Source of the DNA: AP-15 sp963772965
GTDB taxonomy: Bacteria; Pseudomonadota; Alphaproteobacteria; ATCC43930; CGMCC-115725
DNA: 64,000 nt
NCBI GenBank assembly: GCA_963772965.1
Contig: CAVYZU010000014.1
Coordinates: forward strand, 136,727-200,726
Reading direction: 5' to 3'
The position numbers were made by a program, and so were the translations under genes. The notes beneath the pieces were generated by a model. The model was not told the DNA's origin. It searched no databases and was given only the letters and a program-made list of their open reading frames with translations. Positions 18,935-27,850 of this stretch are shown here, piece after piece. Positions within the stretch are counted from its first letter, which is position 1, and every line of letters begins with the position of its first letter.

Positions 18935-20042
18935 TTTCGCCGCGGGCGCGGTCGCGCTGCGCCTGCGCGAACTGACCCGGGTATTTCGTGAAACTCGGGC
19001 GGTCGACCGGCTAAACCTGGTAATAGAGCCGGGCAGCATGGTGGCGTTGCTCGGTCCCTCGGGCTGCGGCAAGACCACGACATTGCGCATGGTTGCCGGG
19101 CTGATCGAGCCGAGCGCCGGCGAGATCTTTCTCGACGACAGGCCGATATCGCGGCTGCCGGCATATCGCCGCAACATCGGGATGCTGTTTCAGAACTATG
19201 CGCTGTTTCCGCACATGAACGTTGCCGACAACGTCGCCTTTGGGCTCGAAGCCCGGGGCATTCGGCGCGAGGCCCGAGCAGCGCGAGTGGCGGCAGCGTT
19301 GCAATTGGTGCAGCTCGGCGACTATGGCGCACGGCTGCCGGCGCAGCTGTCCGGCGGCCAGCAGCAGCGCGTGGCGTTGGCGCGTGCGCTCGTCATCCAA
19401 CCGACCCTGTTATTGCTGGACGAGCCCTTGGGTGCTCTCGACAAAAGCTTGCGCCAGGAAATGCAGGTCGAGCTGCGCGGATTGCAGCGGCGGCTCGGCA
19501 TCACGACGGTCATGGTGACCCATGACCAGGACGAGGCGCTGACGATGGCCGACCGGATTGCGATCATGCGCGATGGCCAGTTGGAGCAGACCGGATCGCC
19601 GGCGGACGTCTATCAGCGGCCGGCCACGCGCTTTGTCGCGAGCTTTCTCGGCGCCGCGAACTTCTTTCACGGGCGGGTCGATCAGGTCGCGAAGGAGGCG
19701 TCGCGGATCGCCGCCGATGGTGGGGCGGTGCTGACGGTCGGGGTGGCGCGTCCGCTCGGCAGCCCGGTCACGGTGGCGTTGCGGCCCGAGGCGATCACGG
19801 TCGAACCGCTGATTGTCGAGGAGGCCGATAATGCCCCACCGCCGCCGAACAGCGCCGATGCCGTGGTCGAGCAAATCGTTTATCACGGCTTTGTCAGCCA
19901 CCTTTATCTGCGTCTGCACGGGGGCGAACCGCTGATCGCTTATCAGCAGAACCAGGGCGCCGCGTCGGCCCTGACGCTGGCCCCCGGCATGCGGGTGCGG
20001 GCCCGTTGGGACGCAGCCAGAAACCACATCGTCCGCGACTGA
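18783..20042 (+). CDS. ABC transporter ATP-binding protein (PotA-like), start unclear
   Basis: The ATPase core starts near 18956 (LRLRELTRVFRETRAVDRL). Walker A is GPSGCGKTT, the signature is LSGGQQQRVALARAL and Walker B is LLLDEPLGALD. The C-terminal TOBE-like domain (about the last 100 residues) is that of importers for polyamines and related solutes. No start codon lies in frame between 18807 and the core; the first available ATG (18783) is inside the binding-protein gene. Either the start is non-standard or an undetected indel lies near 18935. It completes the transporter operon. Confidence 0.85.
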   Translation: MAWSSSRMSQNISPIPRAKWTRWGFSAPTGTSSIRSGQSSSKSTTKFSSRDFAAGAVALRLRELTRVFRETRAVDRLNLVIEPGSMVALLGPSGCGKTTTLRMVAGLIEPSAGEIFLDDRPISRLPAYRRNIGMLFQNYALFPHMNVADNVAFGLEARGIRREARAARVAAALQLVQLGDYGARLPAQLSGGQQQRVALARALVIQPTLLLLDEPLGALDKSLRQEMQVELRGLQRRLGITTVMVTHDQDEALTMADRIAIMRDGQLEQTGSPADVYQRPATRFVASFLGAANFFHGRVDQVAKEASRIAADGGAVLTVGVARPLGSPVTVALRPEAITVEPLIVEEADNAPPPPNSADAVVEQIVYHGFVSHLYLRLHGGEPLIAYQQNQGAASALTLAPGMRVRARWDAARNHIVRD

Positions 20043-20073
20043 CCGAGCCTATCCGGGCCGACCGTTTCTCTGG

Positions 20074-20508
20074 TTAGCTTTTCGGGTCGATTGATTCGGA
20101 CGCCAGCGGACGCGGTCGGCGGTCATCGCCAAGCGCGACATAGGTGAAGATTGCTTCGGTGACCTTACGCAATTCGCCCGAAAATAGATTGCGCCGCCAC
20201 GCTTCGATGCGCGTCGTGATCGAAGTCCGACCGGTGCGGATCACCTCGCCATAGCAGCTGACCTCGTCGCCGACAAAAACCGGCTCGTGGAACACCATGG
20301 CATCGACCGCGACGGTGGCGCAGCGGCCGCGCGCCCGCTGGACCGCGAGATTGCCGCCAGCAAGATCCATCTGCGCCAAGAGCCAGCCGCCAAAGATGTC
20401 GCCATTTGGGTTGGCGTCGGCCGGCATCGCGACGACCCGGATCAATGGCGCCGACGCCGGCGGTTCCCGCGCGGCCGATTGCGCCGCATTCTTGCCGGAT
20501 TTCGCCAT
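20074..20508 (-). CDS. acyl-CoA thioesterase (YciA/hotdog family)
   Basis: This 144-residue hotdog-fold protein contains the YciA-type motif NPNGDIFGGWLLAQMDLAGG, in which the Asp before IFGGW is the catalytic position, then VAVDAMVFHEPVFVGDEVSCY. Family members hydrolyse acyl-CoA to free acid and CoA in the cytoplasm and form hexamers. It is a single gene facing the transporter operon. Confidence 0.85.
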   Translation of the reverse strand: MAKSGKNAAQSAAREPPASAPLIRVVAMPADANPNGDIFGGWLLAQMDLAGGNLAVQRARGRCATVAVDAMVFHEPVFVGDEVSCYGEVIRTGRTSITTRIEAWRRNLFSGELRKVTEAIFTYVALGDDRRPRPLASESIDPKS

Positions 20509-20650
20509 TTCCTCTCAGTTGAAAAAATGCCGCGCTGTGACCCCGATGTGACCTTGTTTGCCGGCCTCCGTTGGGGAGGATGACAAGCGGAATGGCCTAT
20601 CCATATAGCACGTTGTCGTAGGCCCTGGGCGGGGCTGAGTGGAGGGAGCG

Positions 20651-21295
20651 ATGTCGGTGGGCGCAGGAGTGGGTCGGTTGCGGCGTGCCGCTTTTGGCGG
20701 GATAGCGCTTTTGGCGGGCGTGGGGGTTATCGGCGAGTCGACGGTTTCGGCCTGGGCGCAGACTTACTCTTACCCACAGCAGACCGCGCCCAGTTATTCC
20801 TATCAGCCAAATTATTCCTATCAGCAGCCGAGCACCACAGCGCCCAATTATTCGTATCAGCAAACTTATGGTTATCAGCAACCCTACGGCTATCAGCAAC
20901 CTTACGGCGGTTACGGCAATCAGGGCGGTGATCCTTCCTGGTCCGGCTATGGCTGGGGAGGATCGCCCTATTACGCTTGGGGATGGCCGTGGTGGGGCTG
21001 GTCGCCCTGGTGGTACGCAGGCTGGTGGGGCTGGCCCGGCTGGGGTTGGGGCTGGGGTTGGGGTGGTCGCGGTTGGGGCTGGGGCTACGGTCGCGGCTGG
21101 GGCTACGGCCGCGGCTATGGCTATGGTCGTGGCTATGGCTACGGCCGCGGCTATGGTTACGGCGGCTACAGTCGCGGCTATGGCGGTGGCTACGGCCATG
21201 CCGGCTGGGGCGGTGGTGGCGGCTGGGGCGGTGGTCACGGTGGCGGCTGGGGCGGCGGTGGTGGCCATGGCGGCGGCGGCGGCGGTCACCGCTAA
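20651..21295 (+). CDS. exported Trp/Gly/Tyr-rich low-complexity protein
   Basis: ATG 20651 follows GGAGGGA (20641-20647). An export signal runs to a likely cleavage site after SAWA near residue 38. The mature part has three zones. The first is Tyr/Gln/Ser-rich (repeats such as NYSYQQ and YGYQQP). The second is an aromatic zone with 22 Trp in the mature chain (WGWPWWGWSPWW). The third is GYGRG repeats passing into Gly-rich GGWGGG and a His-containing tail. There is no Cys. Nothing catalytic is visible. It could be a surface, adhesive or metal-binding protein. The start and signal peptide support a real gene rather than a repeat artefact. Confidence 0.7.
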   Translation: MSVGAGVGRLRRAAFGGIALLAGVGVIGESTVSAWAQTYSYPQQTAPSYSYQPNYSYQQPSTTAPNYSYQQTYGYQQPYGYQQPYGGYGNQGGDPSWSGYGWGGSPYYAWGWPWWGWSPWWYAGWWGWPGWGWGWGWGGRGWGWGYGRGWGYGRGYGYGRGYGYGRGYGYGGYSRGYGGGYGHAGWGGGGGWGGGHGGGWGGGGGHGGGGGGHR

Positions 21296-21319
21296 CGCTG
21301 GCGGCGGCCGGATCGGCGT

Positions 21320-22318
21320 ATGATGGATGCGGCACTGCTCGGTCCACATCTCGACCAGGTTCTGGTCGACGCGACGATCCCCGAGCTGCCAGACCATTAT
21401 CGCGGCAAGGTTCGCGACAATTACGATTTGCCCGACGGCCGGCGCATCATCATCGCCACCGATCGGCTCAGCGCCTTTGACCGGATCATCACCGCGATCC
21501 CGCTAAAGGGTCAGGCGCTGACCCAAATCGCGCGCTTCTGGTTCGACGCGACCCACGACATTTGCCAGAACCACGTGATCGCGTATCCCGACCCGAATGT
21601 GCTGATCTGCTGGCGGCTGTCGATCATGCCGATCGAGATCGTCGTGCGCGATTACTTGACCGGCACGACTGCCACCTCGATCTGGCCGATATATCGGTCG
21701 GGCCAGCGGCGGATTTACGGTATCCAATTCCCCGATGGCTTGCTGGAAAACCAAAAGCTGCCCGCGACGATCATCACCCCGACCACCAAGGCGTTCGACG
21801 GCGGCCACGACGAGCCGCTGAGCGCCGGCGACATCATTGCCCGCAAGCTGTTGACATCTGAGCAGTGGGAGACTGTCTCCAAGCTGGCGTTGGCGTTATT
21901 CGCGCGCGGTCGCGAGATTGCGCTGCAGCGCGGACTGATCCTCGTCGACACCAAATACGAGTTCGGCTTTGACAGCGACGGCGCCATTGTCTTGGCCGAC
22001 GAGATCCACACCCCGGACAGCAGCCGCTATTGGCTGGCCGAGAGCTATCCGTCCCGGTTCGAGCGCGGCGAGCCGCCCGAAAGCCTCGACAAGGATTTTG
22101 TGCGGCGATGGCTGACGGCGCGCTGCGATCCTTATCGCGATCCGATCCCGCCGATCCCGCGCGAAATCGTCGGCGAAGCCGCACGCCTCTATGTCGAGGT
22201 GTACAAGACGATCACCGGACGATCCTTCGACTTCCCCGATCCCGCGATCCCGGTGCTCGACCGCATCCGCGCCAACCTCGCTCCGTATTTCCGAGCGGGA
22301 CCGACGCTCTCGCGGTGA
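21320..22318 (+). CDS. purC: phosphoribosylaminoimidazole-succinocarboxamide synthase
   Basis: SAICAR synthase joins aspartate to CAIR using ATP in purine synthesis. The 332-residue protein shows the family N-terminus HYRGKVRDNYDL, then ATDRLSAFDRII, the VVRDYLTGTT stretch, ILVDTKYEFGFD and ADEIHTPDSSRYW. This longer form, related to the yeast enzyme, occurs in many alphaproteobacteria. It is a single gene with an ATG at 21320 (or 21323). No purine riboswitch was recognised. Confidence 0.93.
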   Translation: MMDAALLGPHLDQVLVDATIPELPDHYRGKVRDNYDLPDGRRIIIATDRLSAFDRIITAIPLKGQALTQIARFWFDATHDICQNHVIAYPDPNVLICWRLSIMPIEIVVRDYLTGTTATSIWPIYRSGQRRIYGIQFPDGLLENQKLPATIITPTTKAFDGGHDEPLSAGDIIARKLLTSEQWETVSKLALALFARGREIALQRGLILVDTKYEFGFDSDGAIVLADEIHTPDSSRYWLAESYPSRFERGEPPESLDKDFVRRWLTARCDPYRDPIPPIPREIVGEAARLYVEVYKTITGRSFDFPDPAIPVLDRIRANLAPYFRAGPTLSR

Positions 22319-22544
22319 CGGAGCGAGCATAATTCCGCGCCAACGACCGGCATGAACCGCTCTTGGTTAAGACGCAGCCCCTAGCACGGGTGATCGCAAG
22401 CATGCGCTTGTCGAGCAACCGGAAGTGACATAGCATCGTTTAACCAAATTACGGTTCGGCTTGCTTCGCCGGATCGATCATCCGCATCTTCGGTTTGGGA
22501 GGTGCGGCCCGATCACACGAATAAGTTAGGGAGGGATGCAGGCG

Positions 22545-24329
22545 ATGAAGTCATCTCGTTTGTGGTTGCCGGCTCTCGCGCTCGTTTTGAGCACGGGCGC
22601 GGCGAGCGCCGATGACCAGCTGATGCAGCTGTCAAAGGACCCCAACCAATGGGTGATGCCGGCGGGCGATTACGCCAACACCCGTTACAGCGCGCTCAAT
22701 CAGATCAACAAGGACAACGTCAAGAACCTTCGTCCGGCGTGGACATTCTCGACCGGTGTATTGCGCGGCCACGAAGGCGGTCCACTGGTTATCGGCGACA
22801 TCATGTATCTGAGCTCGCCGTTCCCCAACAACGTCTTTGCACTCGATCTGAACAACAACGGCCGGATTTTGTGGAAATACGAGCCGAAGCAGGACCCGAC
22901 CGTCATTCCGGTGATGTGCTGCGATACCGTCAATCGCGGTGTTGCCTATGGCGACGGCAAGATCTTCCTGCATCAGGCGGACACCACGCTGGTAGCGCTC
23001 GACGCCAAGACCGGCAACGTTGTGTGGAGCGTCAAGGATGGCGACCCGCAAAAGGGCGAAACCGGGACGAGCGCGCCGCTGGTCGTCAATGATAAGGTGC
23101 TGGTCGGCACCAGTGGCGGCGAGTTCGGCGTCCTCGGGCACCTCACGGCGTACAATATCAAGGACGGCTCAAAGGCCTGGCGGGCCTATTCGGCGGGGCC
23201 CGATGACCAGCTTTTGTTTGACGCCAATACGACTTCGCTCGGCAAGCCGGTCGGCAAAAATTCCTCATTGAAGACCTGGCAAGGCGATCAATGGAAGATT
23301 GGCGGCGGCGACACCTGGGGCTGGCTCTCGTACGACCCGCAGCTGAACTTGATCTATTACGGATCGGGCAACCCCAGCACCTGGAACCCGGTACAGCGTC
23401 CGGGCGACAATAAATGGTCGATGACGATTTTCGCCCGCAATCCCGATACCGGCGTCGCCAAATGGGTCTATCAGATGACGCCGCACGACCAGTGGGATTA
23501 TGACGGCGTCAACGAGATGATCCTGGCCGACATCCCTGTGAACGGCAAGCCGACCAAGGCGCTCGTTCATTTCGACCGCAACGGGTTTGCCTACACGCTC
23601 GATCGTGAGACAGGTGCGCTGCTCGTCGCGCAGAAGTATGACCCAAAGGTCAATTGGGCGACCCATGTCGACATGCAGACCGGCCGGCCACAGGTGGTCG
23701 CTCAATACGCCCCAGGCTCGCGCGGTGAGGACGTGAATTATAAAAATGTCTGCCCGGCGGCGCTCGGTTCCAAAGACCAGCAGCCGGCGGCGTTCTCGCC
23801 AAAAACCGGGATCTTCTATGTCCCGACCAACCACGTCTGCATGGATTATGAGCCGTTCAAGGTGTCCTACACTGCGGGACAGCCCTATGTCGGCGCCACA
23901 CTCGAGATGTATCCGCCGCAGGGCGATAGCAACCTTGGCAATTTCATTGCCTGGGATGCCGGGACCGGCAAGATGGTGTGGTCGGATCCGGAGCCGTTTT
24001 CGGTGTGGTCGGGCGCACTCGCCACCGCAGGCGATGTGGTATTTTACGGCACGCTCGAAGGCTATCTGAAAGCCGTCGATATGCAGACCGGTAAGGAGCT
24101 CTACCGGTTCAAGACGCCGTCCGGGATCATCGGCAACGTCAACACCTTCACCCACGGCGGCAAGCAATACATCGCCGTATTGTCGGGTGTCGGAGGGTGG
24201 GCCGGCATCGGCATGGCGGCCGGCCTGACCAAGAGCAACGAGGGGCTTGGTGCAGTCGGGGCGTATAAAGCTCTGTCCAACTACACACAATTGGGCGGGG
24301 TGCTGACCGTCTTCGCACTCCCCGATTGA
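22545..24329 (+). CDS. xoxF: XoxF-type lanthanide-dependent methanol dehydrogenase
   Basis: This periplasmic PQQ enzyme oxidises methanol to formaldehyde (or formate) and passes electrons to cytochrome c. ATG 22545 is preferred to 22536 because GGGAGGG sits directly against the upstream ATG. A signal peptide ends at GAASA. The 594-residue chain contains the vicinal disulfide pair VMCCDTVNRG, the metal-ligand region GSGNPSTWNP and QWDYDGVNE. The extra Asp at 320, two residues after catalytic Asp318, is the mark of lanthanide-binding XoxF; calcium MxaF has Ala there. Genes for its cytochrome and XoxJ-like partner follow. Lanthanide control is likely but no site was identified. Confidence 0.95.
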   Translation: MKSSRLWLPALALVLSTGAASADDQLMQLSKDPNQWVMPAGDYANTRYSALNQINKDNVKNLRPAWTFSTGVLRGHEGGPLVIGDIMYLSSPFPNNVFALDLNNNGRILWKYEPKQDPTVIPVMCCDTVNRGVAYGDGKIFLHQADTTLVALDAKTGNVVWSVKDGDPQKGETGTSAPLVVNDKVLVGTSGGEFGVLGHLTAYNIKDGSKAWRAYSAGPDDQLLFDANTTSLGKPVGKNSSLKTWQGDQWKIGGGDTWGWLSYDPQLNLIYYGSGNPSTWNPVQRPGDNKWSMTIFARNPDTGVAKWVYQMTPHDQWDYDGVNEMILADIPVNGKPTKALVHFDRNGFAYTLDRETGALLVAQKYDPKVNWATHVDMQTGRPQVVAQYAPGSRGEDVNYKNVCPAALGSKDQQPAAFSPKTGIFYVPTNHVCMDYEPFKVSYTAGQPYVGATLEMYPPQGDSNLGNFIAWDAGTGKMVWSDPEPFSVWSGALATAGDVVFYGTLEGYLKAVDMQTGKELYRFKTPSGIIGNVNTFTHGGKQYIAVLSGVGGWAGIGMAAGLTKSNEGLGAVGAYKALSNYTQLGGVLTVFALPD

Positions 24330-24444
24330 TATTCGAATTTCTCGAGCAGGCCGGCGCCCGCGCGGCGTCGGTCTTTTCTTGTCAACGTCAACCTGAAACA
24401 GCGGCCACTATTGCTTAGGAGCAATTGAGATGATCCGCTGCGGC

Positions 24445-24520
24445 ACTCTTTGTCCTTCCCGGCGCAGGCCGAGACCCATTGCGCGATGGGCACCGGCCTC
24501 CGCCGGTGTGGACAGGACTC
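24445..24520. repeat. intergenic palindromic element
   Basis: The gap between xoxF and the cytochrome gene (24330-24604) has no gene. It contains short dyads such as CCGGCCTCCGCCGG and a stretch CCTTCCCGGCGCAGGCCGAG that resemble the multi-copy palindromic elements of related genomes. Copy number could not be checked. Confidence 0.4.
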
Positions 24521-24604
24521 TCGAATATCGGAATTGCGCCGCTGCGCGGGTGGTTTCATCCGGGATGGGTCGGCGACCCGGAACGTTGGTTAGCTCTGGT
24601 CTCG

Positions 24605-25045
24605 ATGAACTACAGAAATAAACCACGCACACACCTACTCATCGCACTTGGCGTTATTTGCGCAGCGAATATTGCGGCTGCGGCGCAAAGTGATCAATCG
24701 CAGCAAAAGCCGTACACGATCGAAAACGGCAAGGTCGACAAAAAGACCTATAACGGTTGGCGCCGCTATACGGAGTCGTGCATGCGCTGCCACGGACCCG
24801 ACGGTTCCGGGAGTTCCTACGGCCCAAATCTCGTCAAACGGGTCAGGGAGGGGATGACCCGGGACCAATTCAACGAAATCGTCGTCAACGGCAAGACCGA
24901 CGTCAATACCGCGAACGAAAACGTAATGCCGCCGTTTGGCACGGTCGAGGATGTGATGAACTATCTCGACGACATCTGGGGCTATCTAAAGGCGCGCGCT
25001 GATGGCGCTGTGGGCCGCGGTCGTCCGCCGCGGATCGGTGATTGA
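24605..25045 (+). CDS. xoxG: cytochrome c, XoxG-like electron acceptor of XoxF
   Basis: ATG 24605 gives a 146-residue class I cytochrome c with a signal peptide ending near NIAAAAQ. The haem site is CMRCH; the probable axial Met is in NVMPPFG. Its place directly after xoxF and before xoxJ matches the usual xoxFGJ order, so it should carry electrons from XoxF to the terminal oxidase chain. The upstream in-frame extension to 24479 runs through the intergenic repeat and is unlikely to be translated. Confidence 0.87.
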   Translation: MNYRNKPRTHLLIALGVICAANIAAAAQSDQSQQKPYTIENGKVDKKTYNGWRRYTESCMRCHGPDGSGSSYGPNLVKRVREGMTRDQFNEIVVNGKTDVNTANENVMPPFGTVEDVMNYLDDIWGYLKARADGAVGRGRPPRIGD

Positions 25046-25049
25046 GCGA

Positions 25050-25871
25050 ATGCGGCGCTACCGGTTTGCAGCACTGCTCTGCGCCGGCATTGTTTGCGGC
25101 GGCCCACCGGTTGCGGCCCAGACCGCCGACATCGCTGATCGCAGCGTGCTCAAGGTCTGCGCCGATCCCAACAATCTTCCCTTTTCAGATGAAAAGAAAC
25201 AGGGCTTTGAGAACAAGATCGCGGAATTGATGGGCGCCGCACTCGGCATAAAAGTCGAATATACCTGGTTCCCGCAGATCATTGGGTTTGTACGCAATAC
25301 ATTGCAGACCTATCGCTGCGATTTGGTGATCGGGACGGTCGCGGGCGACGACATCATGCAGACCACAAACCCGTATTACTTCACGACCTATGTCATGGTG
25401 TTCCGCTCTGACAAAGGGCTCGCGATTAGCGGCATGCAGGATCCGCGGCTGGCCGGCTTGCACCTTGGTGTGGTCAGCGCTACCCCTCCCTCCGATCTAC
25501 TCGTGCGTCATAATCTGATGGCGCACGCCAAACCCTACGCGCTGACCGTCGATACGCGCGTTGAATTGCCGACTCATCAAATGATCCAGGATCTGATGAA
25601 CGGGACAATCGATGTCGGATTTTTGTGGGGGCCGATCGCCGGCTACTACAAAAAGCATGACAACCTTCCGCTGACCCTGGTTCCGCTCGCGGACGAGCCT
25701 GGGGCGGCGCGGATGAAATACCATATCGCAATGGGTGTGCGCGCCAACGAGCCCGAATGGCGGCGCAAAATAAACGCCGTGATCCTAAAGCAGCAGCCCC
25801 AGATAACCGCCATCCTGCGCGACTATGGCGTTCCGCTGCTCAACGAGCAGGGCGATCTGATCGACCCGTGA
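25050..25871 (+). CDS. xoxJ: XoxJ-like periplasmic binding protein of the methanol dehydrogenase system
   Basis: ATG 25050 lies four bases after the cytochrome stop and begins a signal peptide (MRRYRFAALLCAGIVC to VAAQ). The mature protein has the type 2 periplasmic-binding fold: LKVCADPNNLPFSDEKKQGFENKIAE, then FVRNTLQTYRCDLVIG. This is the family annotated as quinoprotein dehydrogenase-associated binding protein (MxaJ/XoxJ). It is thought to help activate or mature XoxF rather than import a solute. Length (273 residues) is typical. Confidence 0.88.
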   Translation: MRRYRFAALLCAGIVCGGPPVAAQTADIADRSVLKVCADPNNLPFSDEKKQGFENKIAELMGAALGIKVEYTWFPQIIGFVRNTLQTYRCDLVIGTVAGDDIMQTTNPYYFTTYVMVFRSDKGLAISGMQDPRLAGLHLGVVSATPPSDLLVRHNLMAHAKPYALTVDTRVELPTHQMIQDLMNGTIDVGFLWGPIAGYYKKHDNLPLTLVPLADEPGAARMKYHIAMGVRANEPEWRRKINAVILKQQPQITAILRDYGVPLLNEQGDLIDP

Positions 25872-26434
25872 GGACGAGTCCGGCCAAATGGGCAATCGTG
25901 AGCCTGGTGCTGGGTGTGCTGTCGGTCGCCAGTCATGGCGTTCGCGCCGAGCCTCCGGAGCCGCAAACTTATCGGATCGATGATTACCGGGCGCCGACCC
26001 CGGCAACCGTCACCGGCGGCGCGGTGCTCGATACACCCGCAGCACAGCTTTTGTGGAAGGCTGGGGGCGCGGTGTGGATCGACGTACTCCCCGCACCGCA
26101 TCGGCCGGTAAATCTGCTGGCCTCAGCCGTTTGGCTGCCGGTTCCGCATCGCGATATTCCCGGAAGCGTGTGGCTTCCCGATGTCGGACGTGGCGTTCTC
26201 AACGCCAAGCTCGAAGCCTATTTTCGCACCAATCTCGCTGAGGTCACCAAACACCGAAAAGATGTGCCGATTGTGCTTTATTGCCTCGCCAATTGCTGGA
26301 TGAGCTGGAACGCGGCCAAGCGGGCAGCCAGTTGGGGCTACACACGCATCTATTGGTATCGCGATGGCACCGACGGCTGGCAAGCGGCGAAATTTCCCTT
26401 GGCGCCGGCAACGCCGATCCCGGGCTACCGATGA
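25868..26434 (+). CDS. CXXCW-motif rhodanese-like protein of PQQ-dependent pathways
   Basis: The GTG at 25868 overlaps the xoxJ stop as GTGA. The 188-residue protein has a signal peptide (WAIVSLVLGVLSVA to VRAEP) and a rhodanese-like domain whose active loop is CLANCWMSWNAAKR. The CxxCW signature near residue 140 defines a family found almost only beside PQQ-dependent alcohol dehydrogenase genes. Its function is unproven; a redox or sulfur-handling role in the periplasm is likely. Confidence 0.85.
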   Translation: MRTSPAKWAIVSLVLGVLSVASHGVRAEPPEPQTYRIDDYRAPTPATVTGGAVLDTPAAQLLWKAGGAVWIDVLPAPHRPVNLLASAVWLPVPHRDIPGSVWLPDVGRGVLNAKLEAYFRTNLAEVTKHRKDVPIVLYCLANCWMSWNAAKRAASWGYTRIYWYRDGTDGWQAAKFPLAPATPIPGYR

Positions 26435-27207
26435 AATCCGCCTTTGTGGTTGTATTGCTGGTGGCGATCTGCGCCGCGGCGCCGGTTTCGGGCGCGGACC
26501 TGACCGCCGACCAGGTTCATAAGCTCCTGGCCGCGGCGTCGCCCGGCAGACCCACCAATCTCTCGGGGAAATCGCTCGAGAAGCTCGATTTGAGCAGTTT
26601 CGATTTCAGCCGGGCAAATCTCTCTCGAGCGAACCTGTTCGGCGCGAAATTGGTCGGCGCCAATTTCACCCGCGCCAATCTGTCCGGGGCAAAGCTCGAT
26701 CTCGCTTGGATCATGCGCGCCAATTTCACCAACGCGAACTTGTCGAACGCGAGTCTCCTCGGCCTCGTTGTTGCCTCCGGGTTGGAATATTCCGCTCCCG
26801 AGGCCCCGACATTTAAAGGCGCAAATTTCTCGGGCGCTCACATTCTCGCCCGCCTTGCCCGGTTCGATTTGCGCGGCGCAAATTTCTCCGGCGCGAAAAT
26901 GGGTGCGGACCTGAGGAACCAGTCCATGGGCCTGATCCGCGCCGATCTTTCCGGTGCGAATTTGACGGGCGCCGATTTCTCTCGGGCCAATCTCACCCTG
27001 GCGCTCCTGCGCTTCGCCCATTTGGCGGGAGCCAAGCTGACAGGCGCCAATTTGTCCGGAGCCGACCTGTCGGGCGCCGATCTGAGCGGTGCGGATCTGA
27101 CCGGCGCCAACGCAACCGACGCCGATTTTGGTGGCGTGATCCTGACAAACGCGCGCGGTCTCGACACGGTGAAGGGGTGGAAGGCTCCCAACGTTAAAGG
27201 ACGATAA
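26431..27207 (+). CDS. exported pentapeptide-repeat protein
   Basis: The ATG overlaps the previous stop as ATGA, so it is the last gene of the xoxF operon. It has a signal peptide (MKSAFVVVLLVAICAAAPVSG). About 200 residues of A(N/D)LSG-type pentapeptide repeats follow and would form a right-handed quadrilateral beta-helix. A central stretch (VVASGLEYSAPEAPTF) interrupts the repeats. The family is usually structural or protein-binding. Export and operon position suggest a periplasmic scaffold for the methanol oxidation proteins; that is inference. Confidence 0.8.
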   Translation: MKSAFVVVLLVAICAAAPVSGADLTADQVHKLLAAASPGRPTNLSGKSLEKLDLSSFDFSRANLSRANLFGAKLVGANFTRANLSGAKLDLAWIMRANFTNANLSNASLLGLVVASGLEYSAPEAPTFKGANFSGAHILARLARFDLRGANFSGAKMGADLRNQSMGLIRADLSGANLTGADFSRANLTLALLRFAHLAGAKLTGANLSGADLSGADLSGADLTGANATDADFGGVILTNARGLDTVKGWKAPNVKGR

Positions 27208-27213
27208 TTGGCG

Positions 27214-27846
27214 TCAGTGTGTGGCAGCCTCTTGCAAGGCGCGCGCCCAGGCGCCGAGCCGTGCATCGAGCTCGACCGGGGTCTCGCAGGCATAGCGGAT
27301 CGTGTGTTGGATCTCTTCAAAATTGCGCGCGGTAAAGTCGTGCCTTTGTTGCAGGTCGATGCGTCTTGCCGCGGCTTCGCCGGTGACGTCGGCCGGAATG
27401 GCATTGAGCTGCGTCGCCAGCTCGGCAACGAGATCGGCGAGCTCGCGTTGGCGCAGCCCGATTTCTTTGAGTTTCTCGATTAAACCCACGCGTTCGCGGT
27501 CGCTTTCGTCGAGCAGCCCGCAAAACGCCAGTGCCAGGCGGCGCTGACGATCGCCCGACAAGGTTCGGGCGAAAGTGGCGATTTCGGTCAGCCCCGCTGC
27601 GGTCGAGACTCGCCGGGGCGCCAGCCGCCGAACCAGGTCGGCAACCATGGGATCGGCATGCCAGTCGCCGATCTTGTCCAATGACGGCCCATTCCAGTAC
27701 GCGGCGGCAGAAAGCCGTGGAACCAGCCGTTGCTGACACGGCCAATCCGGGTCCCCGGCGCGCGGCGGCGCCGAGCGCGCTGCAACAACACCGACCAGCA
27801 CCGCCGCGGACAGCGCCGCCATCGTGATGGGATAGCGAGTAAGCAC
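27214..27846 (-). CDS. uncharacterised exported protein of the PQQ-associated operon
   Basis: The GTG start at 27846 lies four bases after the permease stop. A signal peptide or N-terminal anchor (MAALSAAVLVGVVAARSA) is followed by a helical protein of about 180 residues with four Cys or fewer and a coiled-coil-like middle (LIEKLKEIGLRQRELADLVAEL). I do not recognise a family with certainty. It ends the minus-strand operon and meets the pentapeptide gene tail to tail, six bases apart. A role in the same PQQ pathway is inferred from position. Confidence 0.65.
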   Translation of the reverse strand: MLTRYPITMAALSAAVLVGVVAARSAPPRAGDPDWPCQQRLVPRLSAAAYWNGPSLDKIGDWHADPMVADLVRRLAPRRVSTAAGLTEIATFARTLSGDRQRRLALAFCGLLDESDRERVGLIEKLKEIGLRQRELADLVAELATQLNAIPADVTGEAAARRIDLQQRHDFTARNFEEIQHTIRYACETPVELDARLGAWARALQEAATH

Positions 27847-27850
27847 GGCG

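Noticed and set aside
20597..21397. Long minus-strand and other-frame open readings over the Trp/Gly-rich gene
   Set aside because: They are products of the repetitive GC-rich sequence; only the plus-strand frame has a ribosome-binding site and signal peptide.
24479..24604. N-terminal extension of the XoxG cytochrome
   Set aside because: It runs through an intergenic repeat, and ATG 24605 starts a normal signal peptide.
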